Source: Clostridiales bacterium | Lineage (GTDB): Bacteria; Bacillota; Clostridia; Christensenellales; CAG-138 | Assembly (NCBI GenBank): GCA_003486785.1 | Contig: DNFZ01000072.1 | Coordinates: forward strand, 4,710 to 13,544 | Reading direction: 5' to 3' | Length of the DNA stretch: 8,835 bases | In this document: positions 1 through 6,975 of the stretch, one piece after another | Layout: every line of letters begins with the position of its first letter | Position numbering within the stretch: position 1 is the first letter of the stretch | Made by a program: the position numbers and the translations under genes | The notes under the pieces: model-generated | Database searches by the model: none | Told to the model about the DNA's origin: nothing | What the model saw: the letters and a program-made list of their open reading frames with translations, nothing else

Positions 1-1
1 G

Positions 2-586
2 CCGGCGCTGTTTATCATTTATACCGGCGTACGTGCGGCAAAGGAAACCATCAGCCCGCTGCTTGGACAGCCACCCGACCGCGCATTTGTGGAGCGCATT
101 GAGCGCATCGTGCTTGAGCAGGCGGGGGTTATCGGCGTTCACGATCTCGTGGTGCACGATTACGGGCCGGGCCGCAGAATGATCTCTTTGCATGTGGAGG
201 TTCCGGCGGATGGCGATATGATTCACCTGCATGACACCGTGGACAACCTCGAGAAGCTGCTGCGCAAGGAATGCGGCTGCGAAACGGTCATCCATATGGA
301 TCCGGTGGAAACGAACAACGAGGAGACGAATCGTTTGCTCGCTAAGACCCAAGCTATCCTAACGCAGCTGGATGAACGGCTGACGCTGCATGATTTTCGC
401 GTGGTAGCCGGGCCGACGCATACCAATCTTGTCTTTGATGTTGTGGTGCCATTCGGGTTTCCGATGACGGACGAAAAGGTGCGAAGCGCCATCTCCGAGC
501 GCATCCATGCGCTGGAAGGGACTTACTACGCTGTGATCGAAATCGATAAGTCCAGCGTGCAAACAGAAGATGAAAACAAGCGCTGA
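2..586 (+). CDS. Cation diffusion facilitator (CDF) family metal transporter, C-terminal part
   Basis: The 5' end lies outside the window; 194 codons are visible, ending in TGA at 584-586. CDF proteins export divalent metals (Zn, Fe, Mn, Co) across the cytoplasmic membrane in exchange for protons. The visible part begins at the end of the last membrane helix (FIIYTGVRAAKETISPLLGQ), followed by the PPD turn that opens the cytoplasmic dimerisation domain. That domain (GVIGVHDLVVHDYGP, then SLHVEVP and a CGCETVIHMDPVE strand) is a ferredoxin-like fold. A second segment (LTLHDFRVVAGP, then LVFDVVVP and a YYAVIEID strand) has the same strand-helix layout, so the tail appears to carry two tandem copies. 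The GTG at position 89 is internal and is not the start. Metal specificity cannot be read because the transmembrane metal site is outside the window. The family call is firm; the substrate is unknown. Confidence 0.85.
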   Translation, partial: PALFIIYTGVRAAKETISPLLGQPPDRAFVERIERIVLEQAGVIGVHDLVVHDYGPGRRMISLHVEVPADGDMIHLHDTVDNLEKLLRKECGCETVIHMDPVETNNEETNRLLAKTQAILTQLDERLTLHDFRVVAGPTHTNLVFDVVVPFGFPMTDEKVRSAISERIHALEGTYYAVIEIDKSSVQTEDENKR

Positions 587-605
587 CGCCCGGAGCGAAG
601 AAGGT

Positions 606-634
606 TTTACTCTCGAGGCATAAAGAATTAATAT
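606..634 (+). promoter_or_regulatory. Possible sigma-A promoter before the GH2 gene
   Basis: TTTACT (606-611) and TAATAT (629-634) are separated by 17 nt, in the short gap between the CDF stop and the GH2 start. The -10 box is reasonable and the -35 box moderate. The gap is only 73 nt, so GH2 could also be read through from the CDF gene; no terminator is seen between them. Confidence 0.35.
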
Positions 635-659
635 TGATGAACGAACGGAGGCGTATTCA

Positions 660-2435
660 ATGCTGACGAAATGGGGAAAAGCGCTCGATCGCGCGCACAT
701 TCTCCCTGAATATCCGCGCCCGCAGTTTCGCAGGAGCAACTGCGAGATTCTCAACGGAGAATGGGATTACGCCATCACTAGCGTCTCCGCACAGACGCCG
801 CCGGAACGGTTTGACGGCACGATACTCGTGCCATTTTCGCCTGAGAGTGAGCTTTCGGGCGTTGGGCATAGGCTCTTACCGACAGAGTGCCTTTGGTATC
901 GCCGGCAGATCGAAGCGCCGCCGGGATATGACCCAAACACCGAGGATCTGTTGCTGCACTTTGGCGCGGTTGATCAGTTTGCCGAGGTGCGGCTCAACGG
1001 CGTATCTCTTGCGCATCATGCGGGCGGTTATCTGCCGTTTTCTGTGGCGCTGAGCGAAACGTTTATCAACGGAATACCAAATGAGCTGATCGTCCGCGTG
1101 CGGGACGAGACGGACACCGTATGCTGGTCGCGCGGAAAACAGAGCAGTAGCCCGGGCGGCATCTGGTATACCCCGCAGAGCGGCATCTGGCAGACCGTGT
1201 GGCTCGAGCGCGCGCCTAAGCGACGGATCGAAGTTGTTCAGATCAAGCCGCTGTTTGATCAAAGCGAAGTAGAGCTGGTCGTCTGGACAAATTGCGGCGA
1301 TGCAGGCTCCGTACAGCTGCTTGGCAGAGAGACGGCGTTTGTCAGCGGAACGCCGCTTCGCCTGCCCATGCCAGGTTTTACGCCCTGGAGCCCTGAGGAA
1401 CCGAAGCTGTATGATTTTTCCATGACGTTTGAGCGGGATCATGTTGAGAGCTATTTCGCCATGCGCAAGTGTTCGCTGGAGCAGGACGAGCAAGGAACGC
1501 CGCGCCTTTTCCTGAACAACGCGCCGTATTTTCACAACGGTGTGCTCGATCAGGTCTATTGGCCGGATGGATTGTATACGCCGCCGAGCGATGAAGCGAT
1601 GATCTACGACATCGAGCTGATGAAGCAGCTGGGATTCAATACGCTCAGAAAACACATCAAGATCGAGCCGCTGCGCTGGTATTATCACTGCGACAGGTTG
1701 GGCATGCTCGTTTGGCAGGATATGGTCAACGGCGGCGGCAAGTACGGCGCTGCGGCGATTTCGCTGCCGCTGGTCTTTGGCAACGCGCATCCCGACAGCG
1801 ACTATGCCTATTTTGCCCGCGAAGAAGTACGCGGCCGCGAAGCCTATACCAGAGAACTGCATGAGACGGTCATGCTCCTGTATAATTGCCCCTGCATTGC
1901 CATGTGGGTGCCGTTTAACGAGGGCTGGGGACAGTTTGATGCGAATCGCGTGGTGGATTTCATCCGTGCGCTGGACGACACGCGTACGATCGATCACGCC
2001 AGCGGTTGGCACGACCAGAAGGGCGGAGATGTAAAGAGCCTGCATGTCTACTTCAAGCCTTATCGTTATTCGCGGGACGTGTTGGGGCGCGCTGTGGTGC
2101 TCAGTGAATTTGGCGGCTACAGCCGGTCGGTCGCGGAGCATAGTTACTCTAAAAAAGAGTTTGGCTATAAGCGCTTCAGAAGTGAAGAAGCGCTGATGCG
2201 CGCGTTTGAAAAGCTCTATCAGCGCGAAGTGATTCCAGCCAAAGCGAAGGGGCTTGCCGCCGCAATCTACACGCAGTTATCGGATGTAGAGCAGGAGACC
2301 AACGGGTTTGTCACGTATGATCGCGAGGTGGTGAAGATGGATCCATCCCGCGTGCGCGCCATCAATGCGCAGCTCTCGGACGCGCCCGCCGCTGCGGAAG
2401 ATGCCGAGCAAACAGATGAGGAGATAAAGGCATAG
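660..2435 (+). CDS. Glycoside hydrolase family 2 protein (beta-galactosidase/beta-glucuronidase type)
   Basis: A 591-residue retaining glycosidase of the GH2 clan. The start is ATG 660, with GGAGG at 647-651 eight bases upstream. Residues about 30-185 resemble the N-terminal sugar-binding jelly roll (FGAVDQFAEVRLNG; GGIWYTPQSGIWQTVWLE). About 190-265 would be a shortened immunoglobulin-like domain, and about 280-570 the catalytic TIM barrel (LMKQLGFNTLRKHIKIEP). In the barrel, VPFNEGW places the acid/base at E421, and VVLSEFGG places the nucleophile at E483, so the enzyme looks intact. No signal peptide is seen, so it should act in the cytoplasm on imported oligosaccharides or glycosides. At 591 residues it is much shorter than LacZ-type enzymes. 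The C-terminus ends in an acidic, alanine-rich tail. The stop is TAG, with an in-frame TAA four codons later (2445-2447). Members with this FNEGWGQFD-type motif have varied or unknown substrates, so galactosidase, glucuronidase or another activity cannot be chosen here. Confidence 0.9.
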   Translation: MLTKWGKALDRAHILPEYPRPQFRRSNCEILNGEWDYAITSVSAQTPPERFDGTILVPFSPESELSGVGHRLLPTECLWYRRQIEAPPGYDPNTEDLLLHFGAVDQFAEVRLNGVSLAHHAGGYLPFSVALSETFINGIPNELIVRVRDETDTVCWSRGKQSSSPGGIWYTPQSGIWQTVWLERAPKRRIEVVQIKPLFDQSEVELVVWTNCGDAGSVQLLGRETAFVSGTPLRLPMPGFTPWSPEEPKLYDFSMTFERDHVESYFAMRKCSLEQDEQGTPRLFLNNAPYFHNGVLDQVYWPDGLYTPPSDEAMIYDIELMKQLGFNTLRKHIKIEPLRWYYHCDRLGMLVWQDMVNGGGKYGAAAISLPLVFGNAHPDSDYAYFAREEVRGREAYTRELHETVMLLYNCPCIAMWVPFNEGWGQFDANRVVDFIRALDDTRTIDHASGWHDQKGGDVKSLHVYFKPYRYSRDVLGRAVVLSEFGGYSRSVAEHSYSKKEFGYKRFRSEEALMRAFEKLYQREVIPAKAKGLAAAIYTQLSDVEQETNGFVTYDREVVKMDPSRVRAINAQLSDAPAAAEDAEQTDEEIKA

Positions 2436-2497
2436 CGTATGCTTTAAAAAGCGTAGACACTCATGCGTATATCTTGTACCGCACAGCGGCGCTGAAC

Positions 2498-2527
2498 TTG
2501 CGGCGCATAAGCCGCTTGCGGTATAAT
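2498..2527 (+). promoter_or_regulatory. Promoter of the acyltransferase gene, with nested repeats
   Basis: A perfect TATAAT -10 box lies at 2522-2527, with a partial -35 TTGCGG (2498-2503) 18 nt upstream. Transcription would start near 2534, leaving a short leader before ATG 2557. The heptamer CTTGCGG occurs twice, over the -35 (2497-2503) and directly against the -10 (2515-2521). Inverted repeats GCGGC/GCCGC (2500-2504 with 2511-2515) and CCGC/GCGG (2512-2515 with 2518-2521) overlap within the spacer. They could be an operator; that part is inference. Confidence 0.55.
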
Positions 2528-2556
2528 AAAGCATAAAAGACAAAGGCGGTGATCGA

Positions 2557-3408
2557 ATGGAACAGGCAATAGCGCGGCATAAGAGGGTGTTTCGGTTTCT
2601 CAGGGTAACGCTTGGCGGCATCATCCGCCGCATCTATCGCTTTCACCCGGAGCCTGCAAATCTTGGCAAGGGCCCGTTTTTGATCACCGCGAACCACAAC
2701 GGCGAGCTAGATCCGGCGTTTCTCGCGCTGAGTATCCGGGAGCATATGTATTTCGTTTCCAGCGAGCATGTGTTTCGCAAAGGCTTTCTCTCGTGGCTGC
2801 TGAAGTATTTCTTCGCGCCCATCTCGCGCGTGAAAGGGACAACTGACGCGACCTCTGCGCTAAACGTGATTCGCTCGATCAAAAAGAACAACAACGTTTG
2901 CTTGTTTGCGGAGGGCAATCGCTCGTATAACGGCGTCACGGGGCCGATCTTTCCTGCGACGGGAAAGCTTGCGAAAGCCACGGGCGCTTCTCTGGTGACA
3001 TATCGTCTTGAGGGCGGGTATCTTACCACGCCGCGCTGGAGCCGCACCATCCGCAAAGGCCACATGCGCGGGTATGTCGTGAACGTATACACGCCAGAGC
3101 AGCTCAAGCAGATGACGCCGGAGGAGGTAAACGACCACATCCGCGCGGACATCATGGAGGACGCATTTGAGCGCCAGCTGACGAATCCCTACCGCTATAA
3201 GGGGAAAGATCTCGCCAAGGGGCTGGAAAACGCGCTCTACTTCTGCCCAAAATGCGGAAAAACAGGCACGCTGCATAGCCACAAGGACGTGTTTGCCTGC
3301 GGTTGCGGCATTCGCGTGCGGTTTACCGAGACCGGTTTTTTTGTAAAGGTCGAGCCGGACGATCCCGAGCCGCCTTTTTCGACCGTGCGGGACTGGGATT
3401 TCTGGTAG
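2557..3408 (+). CDS. PlsC-type lysophospholipid acyltransferase with zinc ribbon, ended early by an in-frame TAG
   Basis: This encodes 283 residues from ATG 2557, preceded by an AAAGG/GGCGG SD-like stretch (2542-2549). The family transfers acyl chains to lysophosphatidic acid or related lipids at the inner face of the membrane in phospholipid synthesis. The catalytic H(x4)D motif is seen as NHNGELD (H47, D52), and the glycerol-phosphate-binding motif as EGNRS (E119-S123; the usual form is EGTRS). The acyltransferase domain spans about residues 25-200. A zinc ribbon follows, CPKCG at 230-234 and CGCG at 248-251. Codon 284 is TAG (3406-3408) in the context WDFW-stop-DKR, and the same frame then stays open to 3732. 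The uninterrupted protein would be 391 residues. Relatives as I recall them have Gln after such a W-D-x-W run, so a CAG-to-TAG change is the simplest explanation. The truncated product keeps all catalytic motifs and could still be active. Confidence 0.82.
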   Translation: MEQAIARHKRVFRFLRVTLGGIIRRIYRFHPEPANLGKGPFLITANHNGELDPAFLALSIREHMYFVSSEHVFRKGFLSWLLKYFFAPISRVKGTTDATSALNVIRSIKKNNNVCLFAEGNRSYNGVTGPIFPATGKLAKATGASLVTYRLEGGYLTTPRWSRTIRKGHMRGYVVNVYTPEQLKQMTPEEVNDHIRADIMEDAFERQLTNPYRYKGKDLAKGLENALYFCPKCGKTGTLHSHKDVFACGCGIRVRFTETGFFVKVEPDDPEPPFSTVRDWDFW

Positions 3409-3732
3409 GACAAGCGCGTCACCGAATATGCGGCCTCGCTGCAGGAGGATGAGATCGCATACGCAGACGAGGGCGTAAAGCTCATCTCCTTCGTCGCCGG
3501 ACACAAGGACCGCGTGGTCGAGATTGCCAAGCTTTCCATCAGCAAGCGCGCGCTTTCTGTGGGCAGCCATCGTTTCCCGCTAGAGCGCATCAGCAGCATG
3601 GGGCTTGTGGGCGTGTATAAGATGATGTTTTCCGTAGATGGCAACTCATACGAGTTGCGCGCGGATAAAACACCCTATTGCGGCAGGAAGTACTTCACTT
3701 TTTACGAGCTCTTGAAGCATTCGGCGGAGTAA
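3409..3732 (+). pseudogene. C-terminal domain of the acyltransferase, cut off by the in-frame TAG
   Basis: These are 107 sense codons in the same frame as the upstream acyltransferase, immediately after its TAG and ending in TAA (3730-3732). No other stop or frameshift is present. The segment reads as a small beta-rich domain (KLSISKRALSVGSHRFPLE, then MMFSVDGNSYELRADK and KYFTFYELL), loosely like a PH/GRAM-type fold; that comparison is from pattern only. There is no convincing independent start: GTG 3514 has only a weak AAGGA at 3505-3509, four bases away, and would lose part of the domain. It is therefore expressed only if the TAG is read through or suppressed, or it is a recent relic. The intact frame suggests the change is young, or that read-through keeps the domain useful. 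Confidence 0.6.
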
Positions 3733-3809
3733 CGAAGCAGACGAGCAGAATGCCAAAGAAATTGCAAAATATGAAAGAAAGATTGTAGAATGACAAAGTA
3801 AGATAATCC

Positions 3810-3837
3810 AAAAAGCGGCGTAAATGCGTCGCTTTTT
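3810..3837 (+). terminator. Intrinsic terminator after the acyltransferase
   Basis: The stem AAAAAGCGGCG (3810-3820) pairs with CGTCGCTTTTT (3827-3837), with one G-U pair and loop TAAATG. The T-run ends the element, and the matching A-run on the left makes it potentially bidirectional. It lies 77 nt past the end of the acyltransferase frame at 3732. Confidence 0.85.
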
Positions 3838-3926
3838 GCTTGTTGTGCGAGAAAGAGCCAAATCGTGATTTTACACAAAATATCAAGAATAGATTAAGCG
3901 CAAATCGACAAACTTTACAAAAACCG

Positions 3927-3955
3927 TATCAATATCATACGACATCTGCTATGAT
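3927..3955 (+). promoter_or_regulatory. Promoter of the Na/Pi cotransporter gene, possibly activator-dependent
   Basis: TATGAT (3950-3955) is a good -10 box. The hexamer 17 nt upstream, TATCAA (3927-3932), is a poor -35, which suggests help from an activator. TTTACA occurs at 3870-3875 and 3914-3919, exactly 44 bp (4 x 11) apart in an AT-rich region. This recalls the 11-bp-phased TTnACA boxes of Gram-positive PhoP, but the intermediate registers match poorly, so Pho control is only a suggestion. The predicted start of transcription is near 3962. Confidence 0.45.
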
Positions 3956-3987
3956 GTTATTTGTGGGAATTTTTGAGGGGGTTGCAT

Positions 3988-5745
3988 ATGACAATCTTTA
4001 ATCTTCTGTCCTTGTTCGGCGGACTTGCGATTTTTCTATATGGAATGCACCTGATGAGCTCTTCTCTGGAGAGCATGTCCGGCGGCATGCTGGAGCGTGC
4101 GCTGGAGCGCTCGACCAGCAGCAAATGGAAAGCGCTTCTGCTCGGAACGGTCGCTACCGCGGTCGTACAGAGCTCGTCCGCCACAACGGTCATGGCGGTT
4201 GGCTTTGTCAACGGCGGCATCATGTCGCTCAACCAAGCGGTCGGCATCATCATGGGCGCAAACATCGGCACCACGGTGACTGCCTGGATTTTGAGCCTGA
4301 CCGGCATTCAGGGCACCTCTTTCATCGTGCAGATGTTTAAACCGACCTCGTTTACACCGGTTATCGCGGTCATCGGCGTCATCATGGCGATGTTTTCAAA
4401 AAAACAGAAGCAGAAAACCATCGGCGCGGTGCTCTGCGGCTTTGCCGTATTGATGTATGGAATGAGCATGATGTCCAGCGCGGTTGCGCCGCTTGCAAAC
4501 ATGCCGGAGTTTGTAAGCATCATGACAAAGTTTAGTAACCCGCTGCTCGGCGTGCTGACAGGCGCTTTGATCACCGGCATCATCCAAAGCTCCTCCGCTT
4601 CGGTCGGTATTCTGCAGGCGCTTTCTCTAACGGGCGGAATCACCTACGGCGTTGCAATCCCCATCATTTTGGGACAAAACATCGGCACGTGTATCACCGC
4701 GCTGCTCTCCTGCATCGGCGCTAGCAAAAACGCAAGGCGAACGGCGATGGTGCATCTATATTTCAACATCATCGGCTCGGTGTTCTTTCTCATTTTGTTC
4801 TACGTACTCAACGCTTTTTACCGCTTCACGTTTTTGGACGACGTGCTGGATCCTGCGCACATCGCGATCATTCACACTTCGTTCAACCTCATGGCAACCG
4901 CCGTTTTACTGCCCGCGTCGGGCCTGCTCGTCAAACTCGCCAAACTCACGGTGACGGAGAAGCATGCCCACGAGGAAGAGTGGCCGCTGGACGAACGTTT
5001 CCTCGATATGCCTGCTTTCGCGCTGGAGCAATGCAGAAACGTGATTCAGCGCATGGCAACGCTCTCGCGCGATACGTTGATCATGGCGCTGGGCACCATC
5101 GAGCACTATGATGCAAAGACGATCGCCACCGTGGCGGAAAACGAAGATATCATCGATAAGTACGAGGATCGCCTCGGCACGTATCTCGTGCAATTGAGCA
5201 CGCGCAATCTCATGGAAAAGGACAGCAACGAGATCGGTATGTTTCTCCATACGATTGGAGATTTCGAGCGTATCAGCGACCACGCCGTAAACCTCACCGA
5301 GGTTGCGCAGGAAATGCACGATAAAAAGCTGGAGTTTTCGGATGCCGCGAAGGTGGAGATTCGTGTGTTCAGCAGCGCGCTGCGCGAGATATTGAACAAC
5401 GCCGTGGACGCGTTTCTCAATGAAGATATTGAGGAAGCGCGCATGGTCGAGCCGCTGGAAGAAGTCATCGATGCGATCAAGGCGGACATCCGCGCGCGCC
5501 ATGTCCTGCGCCTCAGAGAAGGCATCTGTACCATCGAGCTGGGATTTGTGCTCTCCGACCTGCTGACGAACATGGAGCGCGTGTCCGACCATTGCTCCAA
5601 CCTTGCCGCAACGCTGATTCAAACCAAGAACGACACGTTTGATATGCATAGTTATCTGCAGTCCGTCAAGGGCGCGGACGGCGTGGAGGAGTTCACGGCG
5701 CGTGTGAAGGAATACTCCGAGCGGTTTGCGCTGCCGACGATCTGA
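3988..5745 (+). CDS. Na/Pi cotransporter family protein with C-terminal PhoU-like domain
   Basis: A 585-residue inner-membrane protein of the NptA/SLC34-like family, which imports (or, in some members, exports) inorganic phosphate with Na+. ATG 3988 is chosen because GAGGGGG (3975-3981) sits six bases upstream; the in-frame TTG at 3961 falls at the predicted transcription start and has no SD. The membrane half (about residues 1-320) shows the inverted duplication of the family: QSSSA at 61-65 and again at 200-204, with GANIGTT around N92 and GQNIGTC around N231. Residues about 340-540 form a helical PhoU-like region (FLHTIGDFERISDHAVNLTE; LLTNMERVSDHCSNLA), whose E/D-rich motifs normally bind metal and tie transport to phosphate signalling. 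Length and motifs are normal for bacterial members with this tail. It is transcribed alone, between two terminators. The direction of transport cannot be told from sequence. Confidence 0.93.
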   Translation: MTIFNLLSLFGGLAIFLYGMHLMSSSLESMSGGMLERALERSTSSKWKALLLGTVATAVVQSSSATTVMAVGFVNGGIMSLNQAVGIIMGANIGTTVTAWILSLTGIQGTSFIVQMFKPTSFTPVIAVIGVIMAMFSKKQKQKTIGAVLCGFAVLMYGMSMMSSAVAPLANMPEFVSIMTKFSNPLLGVLTGALITGIIQSSSASVGILQALSLTGGITYGVAIPIILGQNIGTCITALLSCIGASKNARRTAMVHLYFNIIGSVFFLILFYVLNAFYRFTFLDDVLDPAHIAIIHTSFNLMATAVLLPASGLLVKLAKLTVTEKHAHEEEWPLDERFLDMPAFALEQCRNVIQRMATLSRDTLIMALGTIEHYDAKTIATVAENEDIIDKYEDRLGTYLVQLSTRNLMEKDSNEIGMFLHTIGDFERISDHAVNLTEVAQEMHDKKLEFSDAAKVEIRVFSSALREILNNAVDAFLNEDIEEARMVEPLEEVIDAIKADIRARHVLRLREGICTIELGFVLSDLLTNMERVSDHCSNLAATLIQTKNDTFDMHSYLQSVKGADGVEEFTARVKEYSERFALPTI

Positions 5746-5801
5746 TGCGACGCAAAAATCTTGTAAACGGCTAGGCGCCGAAAAATCGATCGCTCTTCTT
5801 G

Positions 5802-5852
5802 CAAATCGGCGAAATAGTCTTTAAAATAGACGAAACGCCGATTTGTTTTTTT
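5802..5852 (+). terminator. Strong intrinsic terminator after the Na/Pi gene
   Basis: A perfect 10-bp stem, CAAATCGGCG (5802-5811) with CGCCGATTTG (5836-5845), is followed by seven T residues (5846-5852). The 24-nt loop contains a small inner stem GTCT/AGAC (5817-5820 with 5828-5831). It separates the Na/Pi gene from the next gene. Confidence 0.9.
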
Positions 5853-5913
5853 ACATGTCCGGCAGAAAAACAGATGTGCAACGCAGTATGCGCATCATTT
5901 GGAAAGGCTTTTT

Positions 5914-6858
5914 ATGTCCATCGATCGAGTGAAAGAATACTTTCGCGCAATGAACCTAGAGCAGCGCGTTTGGGAGTTTGAAACAAGCTCGGCAACGGTC
6001 GAGCTCGCGGCGGAGGCACTGAATGTGCGGCCCGCGTGCATCGCAAAGACGCTTTCCTTCGCGCTGGGCGAAGGCTGCGCGCTCGTCGTCGCAGCCGGAG
6101 ACGCGCGCGTGGATAACCGAAAGTTTAAAGAACGATTTGAAACCAAAGCGAAGATGCTCTCGCCGGACGAGGTGGTGCGGTTTACGGGCAGCGAGATCGG
6201 CGGCGTTTGCCCGTTTGCCCTGCCAGAACATACGCCGGTCTATCTGGATGTATCGCTCAAGCGCTTTGCAACGGTGTTTCCCGCGTGCGGCAGCGCCAAC
6301 AGCGCGATGGAAGTCTCCTGCGACGAGCTGTTTTGCTATAGCCGCGCGCGTGACTGGGTTGATGTATGCAAAGACTGGGAAGCGGCGGAGGATCTCCGGA
6401 TCGACGCCGTACCGCGTGAAACCTTGCAGATGCCGTCGGACGGTGAGATTGCGCTTTCCATCGCTTGCGTTTGCGATGCGGACGAGACAAAAGGCTTCGT
6501 CCCGGCGTATAAGTTTCATATCGTGCGGTTGAGCGACGGAGCGATGGTCGGTGAAATCGACCTGCGGCTTGGATATGTGAGGAATCTCTACTTCGGCGGA
6601 AACGTCGGTTACAGCGTCAAGGAGGCGTTTCGCGGCAACGGGTATGCTGGCAAGGCCTGCAGGCTGGTCTTCCAGATCGCCCGTGCGCATGGCATGCCTT
6701 ATCTGATGATCTCCTGCCGCGCAGACAACACCGCTTCGCGCAGAACGCTCGAGCGGCTCGACGGCGCGTTGTTGGAAACGCGTGTACCACCTAGCTATAG
6801 CTCGCTCTATCGGCTGGGCGAGCGGGATCCGCACTGCTATTTTCGTTTTGATTTGTAA
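5914..6858 (+). CDS. YbaK/EbsC-type aminoacyl-tRNA deacylase domain fused to a GNAT acetyltransferase
   Basis: A 314-residue two-domain protein. ATG 5914 is preferred: GGAAAGG (5901-5907) lies six bases upstream, while the in-frame TTG 5899 would precede that SD. Residues about 1-155 match the YbaK family of trans-editing enzymes that hydrolyse mischarged aminoacyl-tRNA such as Cys-tRNA(Pro). The invariant lysine is in CIAKTL (K45) and the glycine loop is GGVCPFA (96-102). Residues about 165-314 match a GNAT family common in Firmicutes (GFVPAYKFHI; VGEIDLRLGYVRNLYFGGNVGYSV), with the acetyl-CoA loop RGNGYAGKA starting at R240 and the downstream CRADNTASRRTLE motif. Both halves look complete. 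The junction is clean and in one frame, so this is not a frameshift artefact. The acceptor of the acetyl group is unknown; amino acids, peptides or aminoacyl-tRNA are possible, and their link to deacylation is inference. It stands alone downstream of a terminator, and I could not pick out its promoter. Confidence 0.85.
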   Translation: MSIDRVKEYFRAMNLEQRVWEFETSSATVELAAEALNVRPACIAKTLSFALGEGCALVVAAGDARVDNRKFKERFETKAKMLSPDEVVRFTGSEIGGVCPFALPEHTPVYLDVSLKRFATVFPACGSANSAMEVSCDELFCYSRARDWVDVCKDWEAAEDLRIDAVPRETLQMPSDGEIALSIACVCDADETKGFVPAYKFHIVRLSDGAMVGEIDLRLGYVRNLYFGGNVGYSVKEAFRGNGYAGKACRLVFQIARAHGMPYLMISCRADNTASRRTLERLDGALLETRVPPSYSSLYRLGERDPHCYFRFDL

Positions 6859-6891
6859 AGAAGAAAGCAAGAAAGGCCCGAAATCGTCTTA

Positions 6892-6920
6892 TAGATTCTC
6901 GTAAAAACAATTCTTATAAT
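6892..6920 (+). promoter_or_regulatory. Possible promoter of the lysis cassette
   Basis: A perfect TATAAT (6915-6920) lies in an AT-rich patch, with TAGATT (6892-6897; 3 of 6 bases match the -35 consensus) 17 nt upstream. A second, weaker -10-like TTATAT follows at 6922-6927. Transcription would start near 6927. The placement between the fusion gene and the endolysin makes it the likely start of the lysis transcript. Confidence 0.45.
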
Positions 6921-6975
6921 TTTATATCGCAAGATCGTGCAACACTGGTATCGGATACCCCGAAAGAGGAGACCG

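Noticed and set aside
876..2141. A 421-codon open frame on the minus strand inside the GH2 gene
   Set aside because: It lies wholly antisense to a protein with clear GH2 motifs, has a low-complexity Arg/His/Ala-rich product with no recognisable domain, and is a typical product of high-GC codon bias.
2430..2455. Hairpin-like sequence at the end of the GH2 gene (GCATA/TATGC and GCTTT/AAAGC)
   Set aside because: The stems are short and no T-run follows, so I do not call a terminator.
4906..5649. A 247-codon open frame on the minus strand opposite the PhoU-like region
   Set aside because: It is a shadow of the plus-strand coding sequence, rich in His and Arg, and has no family resemblance.
5799..5981. 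A 60-codon plus-strand frame between the Na/Pi gene and the fusion gene
   Set aside because: It starts at the base of the terminator hairpin and runs through it into the next gene in another frame.
5956..6870. A 304-codon open frame on the minus strand opposite the YbaK-GNAT gene
   Set aside because: It is antisense to two well-conserved domains, its product has no domain I recognise, and it has no convincing SD.
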